NCBI GenBank assembly: GCA_019925105.1
Contig: JAHGAU010000014.1
Location: forward strand, 310,001 to 374,000
Source: Niebla homalea
Lineage: Eukaryota; Ascomycota; Lecanoromycetes; Lecanorales; Ramalinaceae
Length of the DNA stretch: 64,000 bases
Reading direction: 5' to 3'
The translations under genes were made by a program, and so were the position numbers. Positions 42,254 through 53,393 of the stretch are shown in pieces (the first letter of the stretch is position 1; the number at the start of each line of letters is the position of its first letter). The notes below the pieces were generated by a model, which was not told where the DNA came from, searched no databases, and worked only from the letters and a program-made list of their open reading frames with translations.

Positions 42254-43291
42254 TTACAAGGTGATTACAATCTTCCTGGCTGACACGCCCTTCATCAGTG
42301 TATCAAATCCAGCTTGAACCTTCTCAAGTCCGTTGCCAACCACGAGAGGTTCCGGCGCGACTTTGTACTTGTTCTGGGCCAAAGCTTCTGGCAAGAATTC
42401 GAAGAGCATTTGGCCGACTCCACTGCTATGGACGTCTTCCATGATGAATTTTGCCCTAACACCTTCGGGAACCTTCTGCTCGGGGAAGTGCATCGCCAGT
42501 GCCACGAATTTGGTTCCCTCAGACTCTTTCACAACTCTTAGGCAGACTTCGGCGGCACTGGCTCCATTAGCCTCGGCGTGAATACTTCCGATAGCGATTG
42601 CGCCAGCGGATGCTTTGCCTTTGAATGCCGCAATCAGATCATCGGCAATGGTAGAGCTGTTGTAGTCAAAGACCTGACTAGCCCCGAGCTTTTTGCAGTA
42701 GTCGAAATTTCTGGGGGAGGCAGTCGCAATAACCTCATAGCCAGCAGCCACCGCAAGCTGGATGGCATTGCTACCGACGCTTGAGGACCCCGAGTAGACG
42801 AGCAAAGTTTGGCCGGTTGGCTTTGGCGTGAGCGAAGGATGTTCAAGGGCGAGGTAACCTTCTCCGAACAAGCCACCACCTGATGAGCACATGCCCAAGG
42901 GAAATACCACAGCGCTTTCGTAGGACATGGATGCTGGAATCGGAGCGGCCAATTTCTGCTTCAGCACGGTGTATGATTGGAAGGCAGCTCCCTTGTATCC
43001 TGGCTGACCCATCCAGAGTCCCACCCCGACAACACGATCCCCTGGGTTGAATCGCGTCACGTTGCTGCCTACCTCATACACCTCACCTGCAACGTCTTCG
43101 CCGATGACGGTGGGATAACTCAGTTTGAACAGGTCGTCTCCGCTTGCTTGAATAAGTGGATCGACGGGGTTGATAGCGATTGCACAGTTCTTGACAATGA
43201 TCTCATCGCCTTCTGGAGCATGATAAGCTGCTGGCTTGACCTCCAAAGGTGACTTCGGGCCGGTCAGGTATGCTGCAGTGTTGGAAGGCAT
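42254..43291 (-). CDS. Medium-chain zinc-type dehydrogenase/reductase (CipB/ToxD-like)
   Basis: NAD(P)H-dependent oxidoreductase of the MDR superfamily, 345 aa in one exon. N-terminal GroES-like part: NCAIAINPVDPLIQ, IGEDVAGEVYEVGSNV and PGDRVVGVG; then a Rossmann part with the nucleotide-binding motif SGSSSVGSNAIQLAVAAGYE and GASQVFDYNSS. The catalytic and structural Zn-ligand cysteines of classical alcohol dehydrogenases are not visible, as in the zinc-independent quinone or enoyl reductase branch. The open frame runs upstream of 43291 but without another ATG; MPSNTAAYLTG is therefore the start. The substrate is unknown. These enzymes often occur in secondary-metabolite clusters, but no synthase gene is nearby. 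Confidence 0.92.
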   Translation of the reverse strand: MPSNTAAYLTGPKSPLEVKPAAYHAPEGDEIIVKNCAIAINPVDPLIQASGDDLFKLSYPTVIGEDVAGEVYEVGSNVTRFNPGDRVVGVGLWMGQPGYKGAAFQSYTVLKQKLAAPIPASMSYESAVVFPLGMCSSGGGLFGEGYLALEHPSLTPKPTGQTLLVYSGSSSVGSNAIQLAVAAGYEVIATASPRNFDYCKKLGASQVFDYNSSTIADDLIAAFKGKASAGAIAIGSIHAEANGASAAEVCLRVVKESEGTKFVALAMHFPEQKVPEGVRAKFIMEDVHSSGVGQMLFEFLPEALAQNKYKVAPEPLVVGNGLEKVQAGFDTLMKGVSARKIVITL

Positions 43292-44374
43292 CGTGGGGGA
43301 TAGAAGAGGGCTTTGAATGATCGAGAGTCTCGTTGCGAGGGAAAGGAAGACTCGGGGATTGAGGATGAAGGCGTGTTGAGAATAGCACAGGAAAAGAGGC
43401 ACCTACCTTCTGTATTTATGGACGAGCGTGGACGCCATTAACATGCCCCCTCCGAACTCCGCGCGTTGAGGAGTTGACTATATCACCAAAACGAAGATTC
43501 GAAACAACAGGGTGAAATCTGCTTACGAACTTACCTCAAGCATCAACGAATGGGAAAGTCATCAATACGAAAGATGGCATTGATTGCTCAATTAAAGCTC
43601 CATCAGTCTGCATGAGAGCGTAATTGAGAGACGGAGATTATCATCAAGCGAGTCTGTTGAAGCATCCGGCAATTGCATCCATTCCATGTCCATCCCAACG
43701 ATACCCACATGACAGAGCTGTAGACTCGAGTCTACATGGGCGTCTCCACGCAGACGGCAGGATGCAACATCGGACCAATCATATTGTCTCAAATACGGAG
43801 TAAAGACTAGTGGGGGCTGGGCAGATATTTGAGCTGGGGTTATGAGCAGCGGTGCAAGGTCCACGACACTACATGAGTTAATCATCTTCTGTTACTCAAC
43901 CTATATGAAGATCTCAGTACTTTAAAGGAGATTTGCAAGCCTCCATCGCTCAGGTATTGGAGACGAAGGAGTCAAAATCGAAAAGGAGCCACCTGGCCAC
44001 CTCGAAATTTACCTAGTGTACTTCGTGTGCTCTTTCATTCGCAGAGGTGATCGAAAATACCCATTGACACCGCCTTTACGAGATCATCAGTGACACCGTT
44101 ATTGGCCAATTCAATCTCAATGCAGGAACTATGAGGATCAGTGAGAATGGATTAAAAACCTCCAACATGTGTCAACGCGAATACGCTGCTCCAAAACTGT
44201 AGTAGTGCCCGTATCAGCTTGCGCTCAATAGTTCTTACAGTCTGCGTTCGCTTATTCCCAAAGCTTAATGGTGACTGATGATGTCATGCTCGGACATACT
44301 CGTAAACACATCATCACAAACGAGCAACCTCGCTTGGTCATCACCACATACCAGGCAAATCCCCACCGATAGCC
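43292..44374. promoter_or_regulatory. Divergent interval between the reductase and the first tandem MFS gene
   Basis: About 1.1 kb with both promoters. No ORF of coding quality. GAGTTGACTATAT near 43471 and a CT-rich stretch at 43276-43400 belong to the reductase leader. No further gene seen. Confidence 0.5.
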
Positions 44375-45852
44375 ATGAGCCAGTCTCCGCCTTGGGGCCT
44401 GAAATGGCGGTCTCACACACTCTTCATAGTAGCGACTGTCGGCATCGGGCTGTTCACCGATCTCTTCCTGTACGGCATCGTCGTTCCTGTCCTTCCCTAC
44501 CTCCTGACCGACCGTGTTGGTATCCCACATGACCAGATCCAAAGTCATGTCTCCGCTCTCCTCGCCACCTACGCCCTTGCGAGCGTCCTCTTCTCCCCTG
44601 TTGCGGGCATCATTGCCGACCGCTTGTCCAAATCCCGCCAATTGCCTTTTCTCGTGGGGCTTGTAGCACTGTTGCTTGCTACACTTCTACTGTGTTTGGG
44701 CCAGACGGTGCCTGTGCTGGCAGTTGCTCGCGTGTTGCAAGGGATCAGCGCTGCAGTCGTTTGGACGATTGGTTTGGCCCTTGTGCTGGATACCGTTGGG
44801 CCCGAGAATTTGGGCAAGACAATTGGATCAATCTTTGGTTTTATCTCGATTGGTGAACTGGCCGCCCCGGTGCTTGGTGGCGTGGTCTACAGCAAGTCGG
44901 GGATCAAGGGTGTGTTTGGTATGGGATTTGGCATTCTTGCTGTTGATTTCATCATGCGGATACTCCTGATTGAGAAGAAGACCGCTGCAAAGTATGGGGC
45001 GACCGAAGCTAACCGCGAGGTCAATGGGAATGAGGAAGGCGAGCAAGATCAAGATGGCGATCATGAAGCTGGGGAAGAAGATCCACTCATCAAGAAGCAA
45101 GAGGAGGATCATTACAAGGTGCCGGATGGACAGTCCAAGGCAGTCCGCTCGTTCCCTCTACTGCATTGTTTGAAGGATCCGAGATTGCTTACAGCCCTTC
45201 TCCTGGCCCTGGTCCAAGCTGCACTACTAGGCACTTACGATGCAACGATCCCGACGGTGGCACAGGACTACTTTGGATTCTCCTCCCTTGAGGCTGGCCT
45301 CATATTCGTTGCCTTGATTCTCCCCTATGTGATCGGTGGGCCTGTTGCTGGATGGCTTGTGGATAAGAAAGGGCCCAAGCCAGCTGCAGTGTTTGGCTTT
45401 GGCTATCTTGTGCCCGTCTTGATACTCCTACGACTTGTGCAACCTGGTGGCAAGCAACAGCTCATCGTCTATTGTGTCATACTCGCCTTCAATGGCGTCG
45501 GCATGGCAGTCATTGGATCGCCATCAATTGTCGAGGCATCGTACGTGGTGACTATGTACCATAAAGCCAACCCAGAATTCTTCGGCTCAAACGGTCCGTA
45601 CGCTCAGTTGTACGGTCTCAACTCCATGGTTTTCAGTCTCGGACTTACCCTTGGTCCTGTCATCAGTGGAGCGCTGAAGGACACGATCGGATATGGGAAC
45701 ATGAACTTAGTGGTAGGGCAAAGCTCATCTCCCTCCTGTACTTAAGCTTCTGCTGACATGTATTATCATAGTTTGGCGCCCTCTGCCTCGTCACAGCTAC
45801 CTTGTCATTTGTCTATGTGGGCGGTAAGCCTAAGATGCTACAGCGGAAATGA
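44375..45852 (+). CDS. MFS transporter, drug:H+ antiporter/VMAT-like, first of a tandem pair
   Basis: Membrane transporter of 472 aa. Exons 44375-45712 and 45772-45852 (59-nt intron, GTAGGG...ATCATAG); splicing adds VFGALCLVTATLSFVYV, the last membrane segment. Family signatures: DLFLYGIVVPVLPYLL in the first segment, motif-A-like SPVAGIIADRLSKSR, ARVLQGISAAVVWTIGLALV, and GELAAPVLGGVVYSKSG (motif C region). A charged central loop (about residues 206-265, Glu/Asp/Lys-rich) separates the halves. This group is fungal MFS proteins resembling vesicular amine transporters and bacterial TetA; the substrate is unknown. The gene directly downstream is a paralogue in the same orientation. Confidence 0.92.
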
Positions 45853-46143
45853 AACAGTGTTTGATTGGCGTTTAAAATCACTCAAAAGCATCTGCAGCGA
45901 GTTTAATAGAGTCAATGATCGACTCGAACTATGCAACGCATCTGCTCGCTTATCAGCGCGGTCTCGTTCGGTCGAAAAGCCCAGCGCTCTTTCCCCCTTG
46001 CGCGCTAATCTGTAGCCATATTACGGATCCGTACTTTCACATGATTTGCACCAGAAATCATGTCAGTTTCCCCTCCATTACGAATCTTTTATTTTTTGTT
46101 TTTTTTTTCCAATGGCGGATTCATTTTGCTCCTTGATTTCGAG
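45853..46143 (+). other. Spacer between the tandem MFS genes
   Basis: 291 bp holding the terminator of the first and the promoter of the second gene. A T-run at about 46095-46110 lies just before the second start. Confidence 0.5.
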
Positions 46144-48082
46144 ATGATGCAGAAGCGTGAAAGCCAATCTGTATCAAAATGGCACCACTTCAGATCCTCC
46201 AAGCGTTTCATCTACTTCGTTGTCAACCTCGCCGTCTTCACTGACGCATACCTCTATGGTCTCATTATTCCTGTCTTACCTTTTGCACTTTCCGAGTACG
46301 CTGGCGTCCCGACACAGGACCTTCAGAAATGGATTGCCATCCTTCTTGGAGCGTATGGTGCTGGACTGATCATTGGTTCTCGTACGACTCCTACTGACAA
46401 CCGTTTCCTCCTGTTTCCCATCAAATTCCTGTGTCTCTGGACCTGCTGATACCGGAATAGCCATTGCAGGCCACTTAGCTGACAAAAGCACATCCCGACG
46501 TGCCACGTACATGCTTGGCTTAGTCGCCTTGGCCGTTTCCACCGTCATGTTGTCGGTTGGGAGATCAGTCGCCGTGCTGGTAGTCGCAAGATCGATACAA
46601 GGAGCTTCATCTGCGTTTGTCCATTGCGTCGGCGTCGTGAGTGAGGATCCAACATCTTTCCCCAACTTTGTCACGAAAAAAGCCCTTACAAATCCCAGTC
46701 GATATTGTCCGATACAGTAGGGGATGATGGCGTCGGGCCAGCCATGGGCTATGTGACCTTGTTCATTGCGCTCGGGATGACGACGGGTATGTTTGGACGA
46801 GGAATGGTAGGCGGCATTGGCTGAAGCAACCTCAAAAGGGCCTATTTGCGGGGGTTTGCTATACCACAGATTGGGCTACTCAGCCGTCTTCGTGTCAGCG
46901 TACGCTCTGGTGGGGATAGACGTCCTCTTCCGCGTCATCATGCTGGAAAAATCCGCAGAGCATGAAGGAGATACGGACACCAAGCCCCTATTGGACGACC
47001 AAGCAGCATCCGCCAGCAGTTCAAGGAGTCCTTCCCAGAAGCATCTCAGCCATTTCTATGGATCCATACACCCTGAAGCCGACACTTCCACCACCACTAC
47101 CACTACATTAACCAACAATCCCAGCCTCACCGCAACCTCCCCTCTCACATCCCCCGCCGCCTCTGGCTCCTCCTCCTCCTCCTCCCTCCTTATACCCCAC
47201 CCCCTTCACCACCAGTCCCCTGCCCCATCCCCCACCCTCACCCTCCTGCTCTACCCACGCTACCTCCTCGCCCTCCTCGGCTCCTTCACCGTCTCCACCC
47301 TGCTAACCCTCCTCGAATCCACCCTCCCCCTCTACCTCTCCCGAACCTTCCACTCCAACGCCCGCGACATCGGTCTCATCCTCCTCGCTCTCTCGCTCCC
47401 CTCCGCGCTGAGTCCGCTGATCGGCCACTTATCCGACCGGTGGGGCGCGCGCAAGGTGATGTGGGCGGGGTATGCGGGGTTGTGTCCGTTCTGGATACTT
47501 TTGGGGCTCGTGGGGCAAGGAAGAGATGGAGGAGGTGAAGGAGGCGGAGGCGGAGGCAAAACCGGTGGAATACAGGCGCAGGTAGCGTGTCTATGCATCA
47601 TCCTCACCGGCCTCGGCATCACCCTCGGTTGCATCCTCACCCCGGCCTTTGCGGAGGCCAAGGGCGCTGCGGATGATCTTGTTGATGTTGTTGTTGTTGT
47701 TGTACCACCGGACGGCCACCACGCCCCGCTCCCATCTCCCGCTTTGGACGAGGAGGAGGAGGTAGGCTCGGCGAGCGAGGGTGGTTGTTTGGCAAATACA
47801 ACATCCAAGAATCGGGACAGAGGAGGAGGGGGAGGAGGCAGCAAAGCCTACGGTGCAGCGTTCGCGATGATGAATATGGCATACGCCACCGGAACTATGT
47901 GTGGGCCCCTGGTGGGCGGCGCGGTAATGCAGCGGTTTCGTGGAAGGGATTTGCAATTGGGATGGAGTGGGTTGACGATTGGGGCCGCGGTGGTGTGTGT
48001 TGGGTGCGCGGGGGTGGTGTGGGGGCTGGGGAGGGAGGGGCTGGGGAAGACGAGGAGGGGAGGGGTCCGTGAGAGTGAATGA
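46144..48082 (+). CDS. MFS transporter, second of the tandem pair, with expanded loops
   Basis: Paralogue of the upstream gene (compare VNLAVFTDAYLYGLIIPVLP and SPIAGHLADKSTSRR). Four exons: 46144-46381, 46461-46636, 46699-46786, 46839-48082, with introns of 79, 62 and 52 nt; the frame closes at 582 codons (581 aa). Junctions rebuild LIIGSPIAGHLAD, VGVSILSDTVGDD and GMTTGPICGGLLYHR, which match the first copy. The central loop (about residues 215-300) is a long Ser/Thr/Pro-rich low-complexity stretch. A second insertion about residues 450-520 holds a Val run, a Glu run and a Gly run between membrane segments. Such expansions are absent in the first copy. Substrate unknown; several codon runs look recently expanded. 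Confidence 0.85.
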
Positions 48083-49911
48083 GGAGGGAGGGTTTTTGGG
48101 GGGGGGGAGAGGCCAGCAAGGATGAGGGTGATGATGATGATGATTAATATAGGTGATCGGTGATGAGAGACAGGGAGATGGAGCGAACGGAATGGTTTCC
48201 GGGGTGGGTGAAAAGGGGTTGAAAGCGATGGTTTTGGAACAACGGCGGTGGGTTAACGATGAGGATTCCTTGCGGGGAGATCGGGGTAAGAGATATTGCC
48301 TCTTCTTGGCTCTTCACAATGTGAAGCTTTTGCTCTTGAGCTTAGCGACGGTTTTAATTGTTGTGCAGAATCCCCTGCCTTCAAGTGCCTTGAAAGGCGA
48401 AGTATCTGTAAGTCTTTTTAATTCACATCACGGGTTCTCACTTTTCAATCAATGGTCATCCTGAATCCTTGCTCACACCATTCTTCCCATCATCGGAACA
48501 TCAGAACCTTTGGCTCGAGCTCGCTCCAGACACCGTACTCTAAAACCTCTTTTTCTTCCAACAATAAATAAAAAACCGAAGAGGCTCGCGTCAATTCAAG
48601 GGATGAGAAACTGTCGTTGTTACACACAGATTTTCATCTTTGGGGGCTCCCCCCCTCCCCCCGCCAAAGAAAGCGTTATCCTGGGTCACGCCAGAGGAAT
48701 GAATCACACAGATCTTTGGAAGAAAAGGTAGTTCCGTGTATGTGTATGTATGTATATGTGTATAGCCTCCAACCCCCCTTAACCCCCCCAATCCGCTCAA
48801 ACTCGAGCAAAGAAACGGGGCAAACGCACTCACACATATCCCAATACCAACATATCCGCATCTTCGCCACCGGTATTTTGCGATCTTCGGTCGTGGCTAT
48901 GCTATGCCATTGGTGCTGCCGCTGCTGCTGCTGAATTGTGTGTCCACTCCGATTGCATTGAGGTAAAAAGCATGCATGGGATTGACTACATGATGTTTGA
49001 AAAGAAATGGGGGGGTGGCAAGGCAAATGGGTAAGAATGGGAAAGTATGTGTATTGTTGTAAAGAGGACGGGGGAAGGTGTACGTGGGGTGGGTCGGATA
49101 GTACAGTATCGATCGGGGCAATGATGTGATCGTGGTGAGAAGTTCGTGGATTGGTGATGGTTTCAAGAGCCGTAGTGGCTGATGCCTGCGTGCGCTGAGG
49201 TCGAAAATGATGGGGGAATTGCGGACGACATTTGAGGGAAGGTTTTTGAATATGAAATTGTAAGGAGGGATGAAGACGTGGGCTTTAGCGAGTCTTGTGA
49301 CTGTGCCGGCTGAGGGGGGGGTGTATATCGAGATTAGGAGATTGGGACATCGTGATGAAGGGCTGAAGGCTGGCGGGAGGATCTGCAAAGCTTGGCATCC
49401 CTCCCGGGGCCCGGGGGCTCAGCGCGGCGAGAAAGGGGCGGCGGTCGATCATGCGGTGGGATGAGATCATTGCGAGATCGGGTTGGAGATCCTGATGCTT
49501 TTTAGGAGGAAGACTGCGGCAGTGAGGGGATCATGGTAATGACGTGGGTTCGAGACGTTTGTCATTGAATATCCTAATCCTGATCTACACCCCGCTTTGT
49601 TCAACCCTCAGAATACATATGCAAGGTAATGAAGACTTTTGCCGCCTAATGCAAAGGATCGCAACCACCCTGTCCACCATACATGCAGTGCCAACACCAA
49701 GCCATCACCTCACTGCCCTTTCGCCATGCGCTTCGAATACCATGTCCAGCGATGCAAGTATATATACTGTAAGACCGAAATTGTGTGAGCACCGTGTTCC
49801 CTCTCCATTGTGCTTTGGTGTCTGCTTCACCCCCTTTTCCCTCGGCATATTACATCCTCACTTTTGTCGCATATTGGGTTTTAATTTGATGTATGATGAG
49901 GTTGATGATAC
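48083..49911. other. Intergenic region after the MFS pair
   Basis: About 1.8 kb without a convincing gene. Contains G- and C-runs (48099-48109, 48650-48661), a GTAT-rich microsatellite (about 48736-48761) and CTG repeats near 48914-48932. A 163-codon minus ORF (48897-49388) has unfavourable composition and overlaps these repeats; not called. Confidence 0.45.
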
Positions 49912-50157
49912 TTAGATCCCCACATCACCAAAATCCCGCACCATGCACTGCATCTCGGCCTTCTTGGCCGCTTCGGCCAGCATGCAATACTCGCCCCCTT
50001 TCTTCTGTGACGCCGAGGACGATGAATGTGTTTTGGATGATGTTTGTTGTCGACTTTGCGACCCTTGAGGGAAGTAGTTGCCCTTATTTTTGGTTGCCGT
50101 AGGTGAGGGAAGGGGAGCTGATTTGGAGGATCCGTAGCTGGAAGAAGATGAAGGCAT
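49912..50157 (-). CDS. Small hypothetical protein, 81 aa
   Basis: ATG at 50157 in a good context (AAAATG). The N-terminal half is Ser-rich and disordered with SKSAPLPSPTATKNKGNYFP; the C-terminus is more conserved-looking and helical, GGEYCMLAEAAKKAEMQC followed by MVRDFGDVGI. No signal peptide or membrane segment. I do not recognise a family, but the ordered C-terminus, the short length and the clear start suggest a genuine small soluble protein. It could be a conserved fungal micro-protein. Confidence 0.45.
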   Translation of the reverse strand: MPSSSSSYGSSKSAPLPSPTATKNKGNYFPQGSQSRQQTSSKTHSSSSASQKKGGEYCMLAEAAKKAEMQCMVRDFGDVGI

Positions 50158-51424
50158 TTTCGGAGTTGTTGATGGGGGATGGGGACAGTTGGCGGCGATG
50201 ATGTTGGTGAAAAAGTTTGTGTTGATTGATTTGGACGTTGGGGGATTTATGGAATGAGCAGATGACCGAGTCTCCTGACTTTTGATAGATTATTGTTGTT
50301 ACTGATGATCAAATTCGTTGGTGATATTTCTCCTAGCGAGCAAGGGACGGTGGCGAGGATTTATAGATGCCGTAGCGGACATTCAATCCTGACGTTGCAT
50401 TGCTCTCGGTCAAGATCAGGAGGCTTCCTTTGAAATGAATAGCTCCGAATAGTAATGTGGTGCTGTAAGAACTTGGCCCTCGTATAATAATGCTATGGTC
50501 GCCGTAACTGGTGGTGCTTTTCTAGATGCACCATCTTGTCTTCTAAAGAGGACTAAGAGCCGAAGAGAAAAAGCAGAGGTTGGACGTGTAAGGTGTGAGT
50601 GGGGCCAAAAGATAAAAATACTTTGATTGTGTGGAGTATGTAAGGAAGGTTTGACAGGTCAGAAGATAATTGGGGCAGGGGGGAGGGGAGACAGAAAAGA
50701 ATGACGATGCTGGTAGGATATTGAAGTGCGTACTCCAAAAGCAAGAAACCAGAACACCTGATGTCAATGAGAGAGAGTTCGTCTGCTTCGAGGCAAAACG
50801 CACTGGGCACAAACACGGAAGGGCGGTCGTCAAAGCGGTCAAGGCAGTGAGAGTTGCAGCTTGATGATCAGGATTCAAGATCTCCTGAAATCTGGGGAAA
50901 TGATGGCGCTTGTGGCGCCCGCAACTCCTCAAGGCCTCGGCCCCCATCTTAGCCCAGGCTATACCCAGTCAAGCGAAGGCACGCGATTGATCGACCATTA
51001 ATTATATTATGCGAGGGATTCAGAAAGCTCGAAGCTGCAATATGATTATATTATTGTGCATGACAAGTGAGACAGTCTCCTACAAGCGACTCGACCCAAC
51101 TCTCTCCGTCCTTCAATGCGTTGGAAAGATTGTCCAGAAATCCTGCGATTGGATGCCCAATGCCAACGCCCATGCAACGACATTCCATTAATTGGTATTC
51201 ATGTTCCCCTTGGCATATTATTTTCGCTATGTATTTAGGTCTACATATCAATAAGGTGTTGATGTCTGGCTTCTACTACCGAACTTGTTCGCCGATCGAC
51301 CAGATGCAGCTAGGATGGAGACGAAGCCGAGGCGATGACTGGTGCAGAGCCTGGCGGTACGTTTCATCATGACAGCGTAGCATTCAATGGACATCAAAGA
51401 AGCAACCATCATCGATGCAAGTCA
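50158..51424 (-). other. Small-gene promoter and RVS167 3' region
   Basis: About 1.3 kb between two minus-strand genes. ORFs at 50543-50947 (minus) and 50670-50864 (plus) show no recognisable product. No gene called. Confidence 0.45.
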
Positions 51425-52886
51425 TCATAACATCTGAACATAATTGCCTATTTGACCGATCAGCAGCTCATCAGCGATACATATGAGACGGACATGTAGT
51501 CCAGGTTCCCTGCTTACCTGGGAATTGGCCCGTCTGCCCGTTCAATGTGCCGGACCACCACTCGTTCTCGCTCGCGCCCTTTTGGGTCACCTCGATTACG
51601 TCTCCCGTCGAGAAGCTCAGGTCGCCTGCTGCTTGGGCTTCGTAGTCGTACAACGCTTGAGCTCGGTTAGCCGGCGCCGGCGCTCCACTCAATCGCGATG
51701 GCTTGGGCTTGGGTGGAGGAGGAGCTGCCCCCTTCGCCTTTGCCGCCGCTCCCAAAGCACTGCCGGTGCTGTTGGCACGCACAATGGATGAATCCCCATT
51801 GAGCATCGGCGACGCACCTGCACTATACGGTGGTGGTACGTCTGCAAAGTCTTGAGTCGATCTTCTCGATGGCGGGTCCGTTGATTTCCGATCCTCGATG
51901 GCCAATCTCCCCGTATCTCCTGATTTCCGATTCTCGATTGCCAGCCGACCTGCGCCGTACTTATTGACGGGGGTCTTCTTCTGCCCTGTTGTCTTGAAAC
52001 GGACTATCGACAGCTGCTCGGCCTGCTCCCGGATGTCCCCTCGTTTGGCCTCAAAAGCGTCCTCAATGTCAAGGGTCAAGTTGAAGTAGCCAATGTCGAT
52101 ACTTTGCATTTTCTCGTGTAGGGTGTAGAACACATTGAGCTGCATGTAGTAGAATGATTGGAAGAGCGGCCTGATGAATTCCCTTTCTAGGGCGAAGAGT
52201 TTCGGCAGCTCATCCTTCAGCAGGTCATTGAAGTATTCAAATTCTTGCGTCGCTTGTTCGACATCATTCTCGGCCTTGTACAGTGCCTTTTCGTCCTTTA
52301 ATGATTTGTCCTTTTTATCCTGCAATTTCTTCAAGCTAGCTCGGTGCCGGTCGAAGTCGAGTTGCTTATGTTGCCGCTTCGTTGCGCTCTTTTGTACAAT
52401 TTTGATCACATTGAGCAGTTCATCCGCCGGTCCAATCACTCTGGCCTGTATCATCTCCAGCTCAGGAGCCAGAGTAGATTGTAACTCGCGCACGATAGCC
52501 TCATACTCTTCGCAAGCTTGGATGCCTTCCGGGTTGCCTTCGGGTATGATGGAGTCGGGATCAGACACCCGGCCAGAGATGGGTTTATAGATTTCTTGGA
52601 TGGCTTTTGAGAACTCAATCTGGTGGTTCAGCATGCCATTGATGGCATCAAAATACTTCTTTGATTCATCGTGAAGCTTCTTGGTTTCCTTCTCCAACTC
52701 TTGAAAGCGACGTTCGGCGTCAATGTAGACGGCATCTTTTGTATGCTCCCCGATGTTGAACCTTTGCTTGAGTGTTTGAGGGGCCTAGAATGTGATGGTA
52801 AGAAGGGGCCGTGCGAGAGGAAGGTGAATCTGGAGCCTTCGTCTACGTACCCGAATGGTCGCTTTCTGAAAGCCTTTGAAACTCAT
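51425..52886 (-). CDS. RVS167: Amphiphysin-like BAR-SH3 protein Rvs167
   Basis: Membrane-bending scission factor at cortical actin patches during endocytosis. Exons 52886-52851, 52784-51518 and 51447-51425 (introns 66 and 70 nt) give 441 aa with closed frame. N-terminal MSFKGFQKATIR joins APQTLKQRFNIGEHTKDAVY, then a helical BAR domain to about residue 240 (ending IREQAEQLSIVRFK), a Gly/Pro/Ser-rich linker with AAPPPPKPKPSR, and an SH3 domain about 388-441: ALYDYEAQAAGDLSF, NEWWSG, and NYVQML at the end. The last six residues come from the tiny third exon, needed for the SH3 Pro-Asn-Tyr binding edge (QFPGNYV). Divergent from NFS1. Confidence 0.95.
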
Positions 52887-53393
52887 GTCTGGGAAAGGGC
52901 TTGCTGGGGCCCGAACCCCGTCTATTCACGTTAGGCAATGAGCTTTGCCCTTGACTTCAAAACCCTCAACTCTGATCTTTCGAGTTGCCGCTCTTCACAC
53001 CAAATCTATGCAGAATTGGCCACGAAGTTGGAGGCCTGCTTGGCTTGCTCGGGCATCGGATGAAACAAAGTTTGGCAGATAAGATTGCGCGGATGCCTCG
53101 AGGTATTCCGACTGTGAAAGTTCACTACCACAGAAAGAAGCAAGGGTCGAAGATGTTATAATACAATTCAATACTTAACCCGTTGAATCATATGGAGTAA
53201 AACGTCCTGGCTGAGGCTTAGACGTAGAAACCGTGGTTCGGGAATTGGGAATTGAAAAGACCCACTGACGCCATCTCGGCTCTAGCGGCAAAACTTTATT
53301 CTTCACATCTAGATTCCATCATCAATATTCCATAATCCATAATCTTCATCCTGTATTGATGAATAGTCACTACCACTTTCACCTATTTCCATC
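52887..53393. promoter_or_regulatory. Shared divergent promoter of RVS167 and NFS1
   Basis: 507 bp between the two start codons. An AT-rich stretch at about 53315-53350 lies near NFS1. No ORF of interest. Confidence 0.5.

Noticed and set aside
42254..43402. N-terminal extension of the reductase to 43402
   Set aside because: The extended frame begins with a non-ATG codon; the first ATG is at 43291 and matches the family's start. The added part would be leader sequence.
42254..48082. Secondary-metabolite cluster around the reductase and the two MFS genes
   Set aside because: No polyketide synthase, NRPS, terpene synthase or cluster regulator is present in the window; tailoring-type genes alone are insufficient.
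48897..49388. 163-codon minus ORF downstream of the MFS pair
   Set aside because: Runs through CTG and other simple repeats; composition rich in Pro, Leu, Ser and His without any motif. Not supported as a gene.
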